Made by a program: the position numbers and the translations under genes | Notes under the pieces: generated by a model | The model's input: only the letters and a program-made list of their open reading frames with translations | The model's database searches: none | Told to the model about the DNA's origin: nothing | DNA from: DATJIG01 sp050260515 | GTDB taxonomy: Bacteria; Pseudomonadota; Alphaproteobacteria; SMXQ01 | Assembly (NCBI GenBank): GCA_050260515.1 | Contig: JBLNCI010000033.1 | Location: 1-64,000, forward strand | DNA length: 64,000 bases | Direction: 5' to 3' | Part shown: piece by piece, positions 8,285 through 15,924 of the stretch | Position numbering within the stretch: position 1 is the first letter of the stretch | How the letters are laid out: each line of letters opens with the position of its first letter

Positions 8285-9324
8285 GCGATGCTCCGGAGCA
8301 CGTGGGCGACGACCGCGGCGGTGTCGTCCCAAGACGGGAGCTGCTGCCCGGCCTGCCGGGCGGCGTCGGCGAGCGCGCGGCGGCGGTCCGGCTGATCGAG
8401 CATCGTCGCGATCGCCTGCGCGAGGGCGTGCGCGTCCCCCGGCGGCACCTTGAGCGCGGCGCCGTCCGGTACCGTGTGTGCCGCGGCGCCTCCCGTGGTG
8501 GAGACGATGGCCAACCCGTAGGACATCGCGTCCGCCAGAGCCATGCCATAACCCTCGTAGATCGACGACACGACGAAAACGTCGGCGGTCGCGTAAAGCT
8601 CCGCGAGGGCCGTGTCGGACACGGTGCCGGCGAGCGCGATCCGGCCGCCGAGGCCGCGCGATCCGATCTGCGCGCGGAGATGGGCGGCGGTGGCGCGGTC
8701 CTGATCGAGGGTGCCGGCGATCACTGCGCGCCAGCTTCGGCCGGCGATCCGCGCCAGCGCGTCGACGAGCACGTCGTAGCCCTTCCGGGGCGACACCGCG
8801 CCGACCGCGAGGATGGTCGGCGTCCCGGCGGAGCCGCGGGCGCGCGGCACGCGCTCGGCTCCGGGCTCGGCGATCGCGATGCGCGTCGCCGGGACGCCGA
8901 ACTCGATTTCGAGGACGTCGCGGGTCGTCGGGCTGCTGACGATCACCTTGCGCGCGAGCGCCAGCGCCGCGCGTTCGCTGTCGAGAAGCTCCTTGCGACG
9001 GGACTCGGGGAGTCCGGTCTCGTATCCGAGCGGGTGATGGACGAGGGCAACGATGGGCGCCGACGTCGCCGCGATGACCTCGCGCGGCAGCGCGCCGTAG
9101 GCGAGGCCGTCGAAGAAGACGACGGACTGCGCCGGAAGTGCCGCGAGCGCGCGCCGCGTCGCGTCGATGTCCTCCGGCGACGGGTGGGGAAACGTGTCCG
9201 GCAGCGCGAGACGGCTGACGTCGAGGCCGTGCGCCGGCAGCAGCTCCAGCAGCCGGCGGTCGTAGGCATAGCCGCCGGTCGGGCTCCCGAGATCGCCGGG
9301 GATCGCGAAGACGACGTCAGGCAC
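8281..9324 (-). CDS. GT4-family glycosyltransferase
   Basis: 347 residues. The C-terminal Rossmann half carries the GT-B signature: ILAVGAVSPRKGYDVLVDAL, GRIALAGTVSD, and the E-x7-E region YEGYGMALADAMSYGLAIVS for nucleotide-sugar binding. The N-terminal acceptor domain lacks any membrane segment, so the enzyme is cytosolic. It overlaps the upstream PTPS-like gene by 8 nt and the downstream methyltransferase by 4 nt. Glycosylation of a small pterin-like acceptor would suit this context; cell-surface glycan synthesis cannot be excluded. Confidence 0.85.
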   Translation of the reverse strand: MPDVVFAIPGDLGSPTGGYAYDRRLLELLPAHGLDVSRLALPDTFPHPSPEDIDATRRALAALPAQSVVFFDGLAYGALPREVIAATSAPIVALVHHPLGYETGLPESRRKELLDSERAALALARKVIVSSPTTRDVLEIEFGVPATRIAIAEPGAERVPRARGSAGTPTILAVGAVSPRKGYDVLVDALARIAGRSWRAVIAGTLDQDRATAAHLRAQIGSRGLGGRIALAGTVSDTALAELYATADVFVVSSIYEGYGMALADAMSYGLAIVSTTGGAAAHTVPDGAALKVPPGDAHALAQAIATMLDQPDRRRALADAARQAGQQLPSWDDTAAVVAHVLRSIA

Positions 9325-9724
9325 CCGTCACGGGTCCTTCGAACCAGGCGCGCGCGACGTGGGACTCGTGCAGCGTGACGCGGATCTTCGTCACACCCTC
9401 GGACCCGGGACCGAGCCGGCCGTCGCGTGCCGCCGCCGCCATCCCGTCGAAGATGTGGCGGCAGAGGAACTCGGTCGTGGTGAGCTTGCCCGCGAGCCCG
9501 CTCGCCTCGTCGAGGTTGCGGTACTTGAGCGGGCCGAGCACGGCGGCGAGCGCCTCGGTCGCGCGACCGATGTCGACGACGACGTTGTCGGGCGTGAGGG
9601 TGTCGCGGAAGAACGCGACGTCGACCACGAACGTCGCGCCGTGCAGGCGCTGCGCCGGTCCGAACAGGTCACCCTTGAGGCTGTGGGCGATCATGATGTG
9701 GTCGCGGACTTCGACGGCGTACAT
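9317..9724 (-). CDS. PTPS/QueD-fold protein lacking catalytic residues
   Basis: 135 residues, the normal length of 6-pyruvoyl-tetrahydropterin synthase/QueD. By-eye alignment to QueD keeps two zinc-ligand histidines (H14 and H28 in RLHGA) and the pterin-anchoring glutamate (E120 in LHESHV). The catalytic Cys position is A24, the third zinc His is A30 (HGA instead of HGH), and the catalytic Asp-His pair is K67-Y68. The fold and pterin pocket seem kept while normal PTPS/QueD chemistry would be lost. It sits 16 nt after the dehydrogenase gene and overlaps the glycosyltransferase gene. A non-standard pterin enzyme or binding protein is likely. Confidence 0.78.
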   Translation of the reverse strand: MYAVEVRDHIMIAHSLKGDLFGPAQRLHGATFVVDVAFFRDTLTPDNVVVDIGRATEALAAVLGPLKYRNLDEASGLAGKLTTTEFLCRHIFDGMAAAARDGRLGPGSEGVTKIRVTLHESHVARAWFEGPVTGA

Positions 9725-9740
9725 GAGGTCTCCGTGATGG

Positions 9741-10751
9741 TCAGTAGCGGACGGCGGTGACGAGTCCCGGCGCGCCGGCGGCGAGCAATCCGGGCAGCGC
9801 CTTCGGCAGATCGGCGAAGGGAACTTCCGCAGTGATCAGCGCGTCGAGGCGGTCGTCGGCGAGCAGCTCGATCGCCTTCGCGAGCCGCCGGCGATGAGTC
9901 CAGCGCGCGCGGTGCGACGGCGCGACCTGTCCTACCTGTGACGATACGATCTGCAGACGGCGACTGTGGAACGCGCCACCGAGCGGCACGGCGACCACTC
10001 CGTCGCCGTACCAGCTCATCTCGACGATCCGGGCCTCGTTGCCGCAGGCGGCGATGGCAGACGCGAGTCCGTCGGCCGTGGCGCTGGTGTGGAACACGAC
10101 ATCGAAGCCGTCGTCGAGCGTTCCCGGCGCGGCGAAGCGCGCTCCCAGAGCGCGGGCGGTGGATTCGCGCGCCGGCGCGATATCGGACACGACGACCTCA
10201 CCTCGCGACAGGCGCGCGCAGAGATACGCGACCAGAAGGCCGACGACGCCGGCGCCGATTACCGCGATGCGGTCGCCCGGCGCGGCGCGGGAATCCCATA
10301 CCGCGTTGAGCGCGGTCTCCATGTTGGCGGCCAGCACGGCACGGCGCGGCGGGACGCCGTCGGGAAGGGGATGGAGCCAATCGGGCGCCACGGCAAACGC
10401 GGACTGGTGAGGATGGAGCGCGAACACCGTGCGGCCCACGAGATCCGCAGGGCCGCTCTCGACGGTGCCGACGGCCGAGTACCCGTACTTCACCGGAAAC
10501 GGGAACTCGCCCTCCTGCAGCGGCGCGCGCATCCGCTGCGCCTCGGACGGGGGAACGCGGCCTGCGAGCACAAGGCGCTCGGTTCCCCGACTGATACCGC
10601 TCCACGAGGTGTGGACCAGCGCCTCCTCGCGCCCGACCGGCAGCGCCGTCGTACGCAGCTCAGCCCGGCCGCGGTCGACGTACCAGAGCGCGGTCGCGGA
10701 GAGCCGGGGCGAGGCGGCGCCCGAAACGTCGGTGCTGGGAAGGGAGGCCAT
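9741..10751 (-). CDS. Medium-chain dehydrogenase (MDR family), zinc ligands absent
   Basis: 336 residues. A GroES-like N-domain is followed by a Rossmann domain with GAGVVGLLVAYLCARL. In place of the usual Cys (GxCGTD) it has SGISRGTERLV, and the His-Glu of zinc alcohol dehydrogenases is replaced in VKYGYSAVGTVESG, so catalytic zinc is unlikely. It resembles the zinc-less branch often annotated as zinc-binding alcohol dehydrogenase near PTPS genes. As first gene of the four-gene operon, it probably reduces or oxidises a side chain of the pathway intermediate. The start at ATG 10751 gives a standard-length MDR protein. Confidence 0.78.
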   Translation of the reverse strand: MASLPSTDVSGAASPRLSATALWYVDRGRAELRTTALPVGREEALVHTSWSGISRGTERLVLAGRVPPSEAQRMRAPLQEGEFPFPVKYGYSAVGTVESGPADLVGRTVFALHPHQSAFAVAPDWLHPLPDGVPPRRAVLAANMETALNAVWDSRAAPGDRIAVIGAGVVGLLVAYLCARLSRGEVVVSDIAPARESTARALGARFAAPGTLDDGFDVVFHTSATADGLASAIAACGNEARIVEMSWYGDGVVAVPLGGAFHSRRLQIVSSQVGQVAPSHRARWTHRRRLAKAIELLADDRLDALITAEVPFADLPKALPGLLAAGAPGLVTAVRY

Positions 10752-10850
10752 CGCATCCTCAATCCGGCGCGGGCCCGCGCCGGTGTGGTATCGTCCAGCA
10801 TACGGAACATGCGGCCGACCCGGAACCGACAACATCATGACCGAGACCTC

Positions 10851-12683
10851 ATGACCACGTCTCCGGCCGCCGGCGAGGCGATGACGCCTGCCGGGCTCCA
10901 GACCGTCCGGGCGCTGCATCGCCGCCGCGTTCTCGTCCTCAGCCTCAACGTCCTGACCTACGTCGCGCTGCTGGGGGCGCTTGCCCGGATTCTCGCCGCC
11001 GGCGGCTGGTCGTGGGTGGACGTGTGTCTGTTCGCGGCGGCGGCGGTCGGCGCTCCGTGGACGGTCCTCGGCTTCTGGAACGCGGTGCTCGGCCTCTGGC
11101 TGCTTCACGGGGTCCGCAATGGACTTGCGCGGGTCGCGCCGTTCCTGCGGGCCGGCGATACCGGCGGGCCGGTCCGTCTGCGAACGGCGATCCTGATGAC
11201 GGTGCGCAACGAAGACCCGGAGCGCGCATTGGCCCGGCTGATGGCGGTGAAAGCCAGCGTCGACGGCACCGGTCTCGGCGACCGCTTCGGCTACTTCGTG
11301 CTGAGCGATACCTCCGATCCCACGATTGCCGCGCGCGAGGAGAGCATCGTGCGCGCGTGGCGTGCGGCGGAGGGCGCGAGCGCCACCATCATCTACCGCC
11401 GTCGGCCCGTGAACACCGGGTTCAAGGCCGGCAACCTGCGCGACTTCTGCGAGCGGTGGGGCGATGCGTTCGAGCTCATGCTGCCGCTCGACGCCGACAG
11501 CATGATGTCGGGCGATACGATCCTGCGCATGGTCCGCATCCTCGAGGCTTGTCCCCGGCTCGGACTTCTCCAGAGCCTCGCGGTCGGGATGCCGTCCGAC
11601 AGCGCCTTTGCTCGGATCTTCCAGTTCGGGATGCGCCACGGCATGCGGTCGTACACGATGGGGAGCGCGTGGTGGACCGGCGACTGCGGCCCGTTCTGGG
11701 GGCACAACGCGCTGGTGCGGATCGCGCCGTTCCGCGACCACTGCGACTTGCCGATCCTGCCCGGAAAGCCGCCGCTCGGCGGTCACATCCTCTCGCACGA
11801 CCAGGTCGAGGCGGTGCTGATGCGGCGCGCCGGCTACGAGGTGCGCGTACTCCCGGTGGAATCGGGGAGCTGGGAGGAGAACCCGCCGAACGTCCTGGAG
11901 TTCAGCCGTCGCGATCTCCGGTGGTGCCAGGGCAACATGCAGTACTGGCGGCTGCTCGCGATGCCGGGGCTGCCGTTCATGAGTCGCTTCCAGCTCGCCT
12001 GGGCGATCCTGATGTTCCTCGGCGTGCCGGCGTGGACCGCGATCCTCGCGCTCGCGCCGTTCAAGCTCCTCGACGGTGAGGACCCGGCGGCGTTTCCCGC
12101 GGCGGCAGCCATCAGCCTCTTCCTGGTGTTCCAGGCGATGTCGTTGATGCCGAAGGTTGCGGGGCTGCTCGATGTCCTCCTCACGCCCGGGGGAGTGCGG
12201 CGCTACGGCGGCGCCGCGCGGTTCGCCGCCGGCGCCACGATCGAACTCGTGTCCGCTTACCTCCTGGGAGCCACCGTCACCCTGCGGACCAGCGCCTTCA
12301 TGGTGGCGCTCGCCTTCGGCCGGTCGGTGAAGTGGTCACGTCAGGCGCGCGACGTCGCCGGGCTGTCGTGGGCGACGGCGGCGCGGAGCCTGTGGGCGCA
12401 CACCGGGTTCGGCGTCGCGCTGACCGCCGCGCTATGGGCGCTCAGTCCGACGATGCTCGCGTGGACCTCGCCGCTGATCGCCGGATACCTGCTGGCGATC
12501 CCGTTCGCCGTGATCACCGCCGACGCCCGTGTCGGTGCCGCGTTCGTCCGCGCCGGAATCAACGGCGTGCCCGAGGACTTCTTTCCGCCGCACGAGATTT
12601 CGCTGATCCGCACGCCGGCGCGCGAGGTCGAGCGCGTCGCGGCGCGTCCGGCGGTTCCGGCCGCGGCGACGGTCGATGATTGA
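10851..12683 (+). CDS. opgH: OpgH/MdoH periplasmic-glucan glucosyltransferase
   Basis: 610 residues. Two membrane segments near the N-terminus (about 26-48 and 56-80), a GT2 catalytic domain, and several C-terminal membrane segments. GT2 motifs: TVRNEDPERAL, LDADSMMSG (DxD), SHDQVEAVLM and SRRDLRWCQGN (the Q/RxxRW region). The stretches TGDCGPFWGHN and ESGSWEENPPN are characteristic of MdoH. OpgH polymerises UDP-glucose into the beta-1,2 backbone of osmoregulated periplasmic glucans at the inner membrane. OpgG/OpgD, the usual periplasmic partner, is not adjacent; a secreted unknown follows with an 8-nt overlap. Confidence 0.9.
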   Translation: MTTSPAAGEAMTPAGLQTVRALHRRRVLVLSLNVLTYVALLGALARILAAGGWSWVDVCLFAAAAVGAPWTVLGFWNAVLGLWLLHGVRNGLARVAPFLRAGDTGGPVRLRTAILMTVRNEDPERALARLMAVKASVDGTGLGDRFGYFVLSDTSDPTIAAREESIVRAWRAAEGASATIIYRRRPVNTGFKAGNLRDFCERWGDAFELMLPLDADSMMSGDTILRMVRILEACPRLGLLQSLAVGMPSDSAFARIFQFGMRHGMRSYTMGSAWWTGDCGPFWGHNALVRIAPFRDHCDLPILPGKPPLGGHILSHDQVEAVLMRRAGYEVRVLPVESGSWEENPPNVLEFSRRDLRWCQGNMQYWRLLAMPGLPFMSRFQLAWAILMFLGVPAWTAILALAPFKLLDGEDPAAFPAAAAISLFLVFQAMSLMPKVAGLLDVLLTPGGVRRYGGAARFAAGATIELVSAYLLGATVTLRTSAFMVALAFGRSVKWSRQARDVAGLSWATAARSLWAHTGFGVALTAALWALSPTMLAWTSPLIAGYLLAIPFAVITADARVGAAFVRAGINGVPEDFFPPHEISLIRTPAREVERVAARPAVPAAATVDD

Positions 12684-13629
12684 GCGCGCCGCGCTGGCGT
12701 TGGCGCTGCTCGTCGTCGCCTGTGCCGCGCCCGCCGAGGTCGTCGTCACGGTCGAGAACCGGAGTGCACCGACGCAGTGCGCCGAGGAGGACAACGTCGA
12801 CCTGCGGCTGGTCTCGCCCATCGTCGGGAGCTTCCGGATCGAGGCGCGCCATCCCGCCTATCTCGAATCGCTGACCCGCGACAACACGGCGCCCGACTTC
12901 AGCAATTGCGGACCGGCGCCCGCGCCCGAGGGTGCCCGCACCTTCACACCGCAGCGGCAGGTGCTCGGAGCCGGCGGCGACTGGCGCGTGATCGGCATCA
13001 CGTACCCGTCGTTCTGGCGCGAGCCCGTGCCGGTGGTCGTCGCCGGCCGCGCTTTCGACGACGTCCACCTGATCCAGATCTGGACTCGCGGACGGCCCTC
13101 CGGCGACGAGGAAGTGCTGGTGCTCTATCCGCCCGATGGGTACTGGCGGGCCCGTCCGCTGGCGCCCGACGGAGCGGGGCGGGGGACGCCGGACGCTCCG
13201 GCCACGGCCTACGGCAGCTCATTCCTGATCGGGCCCGTCGAGGACGGCGAGCGCCCGTACGTCGACATCGAGCGGGTCGAGATCGATCCCGATACGGCGG
13301 GAGTGACGCTGAGCTTGCGCCGCGGCGGCGAGGCGACGGTGCGGATCGCCGCGCTCGATCGCGCGCGCATCGTCGTCGACGCCGATCTCACCCAAACCGC
13401 GCGGGCGCTGCCGTTCGCGGCACTGCGCTCGATGTTCGTCGGTCCGGATAACGCCGACGCCGCGGAGGTGACGTGGCGAACCCCGGAGGGCGGCGTCGAA
13501 CGATCGTCCGTTCTCGAATTCGCCGGGGCGCGGACCGTCGCGCTCACCACGGAGCGGACGACGCCGGGGCGCCACAACAGCAGCGCCCCGGACGTGACGT
13601 TCGGACGGTTCGCGACGACGTCGCGCTAG
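12676..13629 (+). CDS. Secreted protein of unknown function, coupled to opgH
   Basis: 317 residues with a signal peptide (hydrophobic residues 5-19 ending near APAEV). The mature part is beta-rich and contains few cysteines (C35, C74). No known domain was recognised. The start lies inside the end of opgH (8-nt overlap), so translation is probably coupled, suggesting a role with periplasmic glucan. It is not homologous by eye to OpgG/OpgD, which are longer. Its stop overlaps the convergent stop of the outer-membrane-protein gene at 13626. Confidence 0.65.
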   Translation: MIERAALALALLVVACAAPAEVVVTVENRSAPTQCAEEDNVDLRLVSPIVGSFRIEARHPAYLESLTRDNTAPDFSNCGPAPAPEGARTFTPQRQVLGAGGDWRVIGITYPSFWREPVPVVVAGRAFDDVHLIQIWTRGRPSGDEEVLVLYPPDGYWRARPLAPDGAGRGTPDAPATAYGSSFLIGPVEDGERPYVDIERVEIDPDTAGVTLSLRRGGEATVRIAALDRARIVVDADLTQTARALPFAALRSMFVGPDNADAAEVTWRTPEGGVERSSVLEFAGARTVALTTERTTPGRHNSSAPDVTFGRFATTSR

Positions 13630-14393
13630 AACGGAAGCTCGTATTCGAGCTTCCAGCGGACGGCGTTGTTCTCGGTCGCCTGGGTCATGGCGAACAGGTA
13701 CCCGAGCTCGTACTTCAGCTCGCCCCAGCCCGGGCTCAGCCGGAAGCCGCCGGCGAACATCGGGCCGAAGCGGTGCTCCTGGTCGGTGAACTTGCCGGGG
13801 CGATCGATCTTGCCGACCGTGCCGTAGAACTCGGCGCCCGGCTCGAAATACTGGTTCAGCCGCAGCCGCGACTGCCAGGCGTACTCGAACGCGGTGGAGT
13901 CGCCGTGGTTGTGTCCGACCTCGCGCTCGACGAAGAGGTTCGCCGTGTGCAGCAGATTCGAGTCGAAGAAGCCGTCGGTCTCCTTCTGCACGATGGGACC
14001 GAATTCGACCGTGTCGGGATTGCCGCGGCGGTTCGACCGCGAGTATTCGACGAACAGGCCGACGTCGGCCCAGTATTTCCCCTGGGGGGTGAGCTGGAAA
14101 ACGCTCTCCAGCGTCGTGGCCTGGTACCGGGTGCGCTGATCTGCGTCGGCGCCCCACTCGCCTTCGACGGCGAGCTTCCACCACGGCGTCACGCCGTAGC
14201 CGATCTCGGTGGTGTAGCTCTGCTTGTGATTCTTGTCGGATCCCCCGCGGTCGAAGGTGACCGAGCCGTTGTGCTCGATCTCGATCTCCTGGTAGTCGAC
14301 GGTCGGCGAGCGGACCTGGAATTCGGCGCGCGCGGGAAGGGCGAAGGCGGCGACGGCGCAGAGGGCGAGGAGCGGGAGGGACTTGTTCATCAT
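13626..14393 (-). CDS. Outer-membrane beta-barrel-type protein of the FTR1 operon
   Basis: 255 residues with a signal peptide cut near PARAEFQVRS (about residue 23). The mature sequence has alternating aromatic/hydrophobic strands (YTTEIGYGVTPWWKLAVEGEW, LRLNQYFEPGAEFYGTVG) and ends in a C-terminal Phe (YELPF), a typical signal for outer-membrane assembly. The start overlaps the FTR1 stop by 4 nt, so it is the third gene of the Fur-box operon. A role as outer-membrane conduit for iron is inferred from this context; no TonB box or plug is visible. Confidence 0.72.
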   Translation of the reverse strand: MMNKSLPLLALCAVAAFALPARAEFQVRSPTVDYQEIEIEHNGSVTFDRGGSDKNHKQSYTTEIGYGVTPWWKLAVEGEWGADADQRTRYQATTLESVFQLTPQGKYWADVGLFVEYSRSNRRGNPDTVEFGPIVQKETDGFFDSNLLHTANLFVEREVGHNHGDSTAFEYAWQSRLRLNQYFEPGAEFYGTVGKIDRPGKFTDQEHRFGPMFAGGFRLSPGWGELKYELGYLFAMTQATENNAVRWKLEYELPF

Positions 14394-15223
14394 CGTGTGG
14401 CCATTTTCTTTGTGGACTCGCCGTTGCGGCCGACGAGGACGGTGAAAGTCTCGATGACGACGATGGTGGCGATGAAAAACGCCACCTGGACTCCCGCGGG
14501 CCGCGAGACATAGCCGACCAATGCATGAAGGACCTTGCCGACGATGCTCTTCTCGGTGAGCAACCAGGAGCTGTCCCACACCGTGTCGCCGAGCGGGGGC
14601 AGGAGGTCGGCCTGGACGAGGAACCCGGCCGCCTGCGAGGCCATTCCGGCGGCGAGCAGGAGGATCATCCAGTTGGTGACCGTGAACAGGTGACGCATCG
14701 GGATGCTGAGAAGGCCGAAATAGAGCGCGGCACCCAGCGCTACCCCGCCCGCCACCCCGATGGCGCCGCCGAGCAGCATCGCGGCAGGCCCTTCGCCGGT
14801 CGAACTCGCGATGCCGTACAGAAACAGGACCGTCTCCGAGCCCTCGCGCAGGACGGCGACCGCGCACACGATCGCGAGCGCGTACAGCGGGCGGTCGCCG
14901 GTGACCACCTCGCGGCCGACGTCGCCGATGGTCTTCGCCATTTCGCGGCCGTGCTGCGACATCCAGACGTTGTGCCAGCCGAGCATGACGACCGCGGCGA
15001 GCAGGATGGTGGCGTTGAAGAGCTCCTGGCCCATGCCCTGGGCCGCCTGGGCGATGGCTCCGGCGAACGCGGCGACGGTGAACGCGCCGACGACGCCGGT
15101 CAGCACGCCGCCGCCGACCCACGCGTTGCGACCGGCGATTCCCTTGGCCGCGGCGAGGACGATGCTGATGATCAGCGCCGCCTCGAGGACCTCACGGAAG
15201 ACGATGATGGCGGTGGCGAGCAT
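14390..15223 (-). CDS. FTR1-family iron permease
   Basis: 277 residues with seven hydrophobic segments. Both REXXE-type iron-binding motifs are present: REVLEA near residue 10 and REGSET near residue 126. FTR1 permeases import Fe3+ produced by a coupled oxidase or handed over by a periplasmic partner. The gene lies 11 nt after the cupredoxin gene and overlaps the outer-membrane gene. There is no P19/FtrA or ferredoxin gene in the operon, which differs from the FtrABCD arrangement. Confidence 0.9.
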   Translation of the reverse strand: MLATAIIVFREVLEAALIISIVLAAAKGIAGRNAWVGGGVLTGVVGAFTVAAFAGAIAQAAQGMGQELFNATILLAAVVMLGWHNVWMSQHGREMAKTIGDVGREVVTGDRPLYALAIVCAVAVLREGSETVLFLYGIASSTGEGPAAMLLGGAIGVAGGVALGAALYFGLLSIPMRHLFTVTNWMILLLAAGMASQAAGFLVQADLLPPLGDTVWDSSWLLTEKSIVGKVLHALVGYVSRPAGVQVAFFIATIVVIETFTVLVGRNGESTKKMATR

Positions 15224-15234
15224 GGCGACCTCCG

Positions 15235-15594
15235 TTACTTCGCGACGATGCGCCCGCGCGCCGTCTTGGGATTGAATTCGCCGAAGAACTCGTACGAGCC
15301 CGGCCGCAGCGGGCCGACGTAGATCGTCGCCTCCTGTCCTCCGGGGATGACCTTCTCGCGCCGCAGCTCGTTGCTCTCGAACTCCTCCGGAGTCGAATCG
15401 GCGTTCTTCACAATGAGGGCGATCTTCACGCCGGCGGGAACCTCGATGACCTCGGGATCGAACTTGTGGTCCTTGATGGTCAGGCGGAACGTCGGGTCGT
15501 CGGCGCGGGCGATGCCTCCGCCGAACGAGAATGCGGCGATCAGGAGCGCGGCGCCGGTGAAGCGGAGGAGGGCGGTGCGGCGAACGGTGTGCAT
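15235..15594 (-). CDS. Periplasmic cupredoxin-like protein of the FTR1 operon
   Basis: 119 residues: signal peptide (cleavage near IARADDP), then a cupredoxin_1 domain (FRLTIKDHKFDPEVIEVPAG, IALIVKNADSTPEEFES, GQEATIYVGPLRPGSYEFFGEF). Classical blue-copper Cys is absent, as in EfeO-type cupredoxin domains. It probably binds iron (or copper) in the periplasm and delivers it to the FTR1 permease. I used the ATG at 15594, which begins the signal peptide. A Fur-type box lies 17-36 nt upstream. Confidence 0.85.
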   Translation of the reverse strand: MHTVRRTALLRFTGAALLIAAFSFGGGIARADDPTFRLTIKDHKFDPEVIEVPAGVKIALIVKNADSTPEEFESNELRREKVIPGGQEATIYVGPLRPGSYEFFGEFNPKTARGRIVAK

Positions 15595-15924
15595 GCGGCA
15601 GGTCCCTAATTGAGAATCATTATCATTTGCAGGTGGGCTGTCCCTTAGATACCAAATCGAAGCGCGGCTGCAAATGCCAATCGTTCGCAAATGGGTGACG
15701 GATTCGCGATGGCAGCCAGCGCGATTTGCTATCGGCGACGGGCCACCGGTGTTCCGGCGAGGCACGTTCCTTCCCGGCTTCGCGGGATAACGTACGTGCC
15801 GCGCCCGTTAAGCACGTAATTCACATGTACAAAAATCTGAATTGCATTATAGTATGTGGTAATTATCATGCGCGCCGGCGGGTAAGACCCGACAGAGCCG
15901 CAATACCGGGAACTGGGGGAAACC
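15595..15924. other. Divergent regulatory region, iron operon / yeiH
   Basis: A 330-bp gene-free stretch, visibly more AT-rich than its surroundings between about 15790 and 15870. It holds the Fur-type box at 15612-15630 next to the cupredoxin gene. A second, weaker element near 15860-15869 (AATTATCATG) resembles half a Fur site on the yeiH side. No further gene was seen. Confidence 0.6.
15612..15630 (-). promoter_or_regulatory. Fur-type iron box
   Basis: On the minus strand the site reads GCAAATGATAATGATTCTC and matches 15 of 19 positions of the classical Fur consensus, with the central ATGATAAT intact. It is 18 nt upstream of the cupredoxin start, where a repressor would block transcription of the cupredoxin-FTR1-barrel operon under iron-replete conditions. 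Confidence 0.8.
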
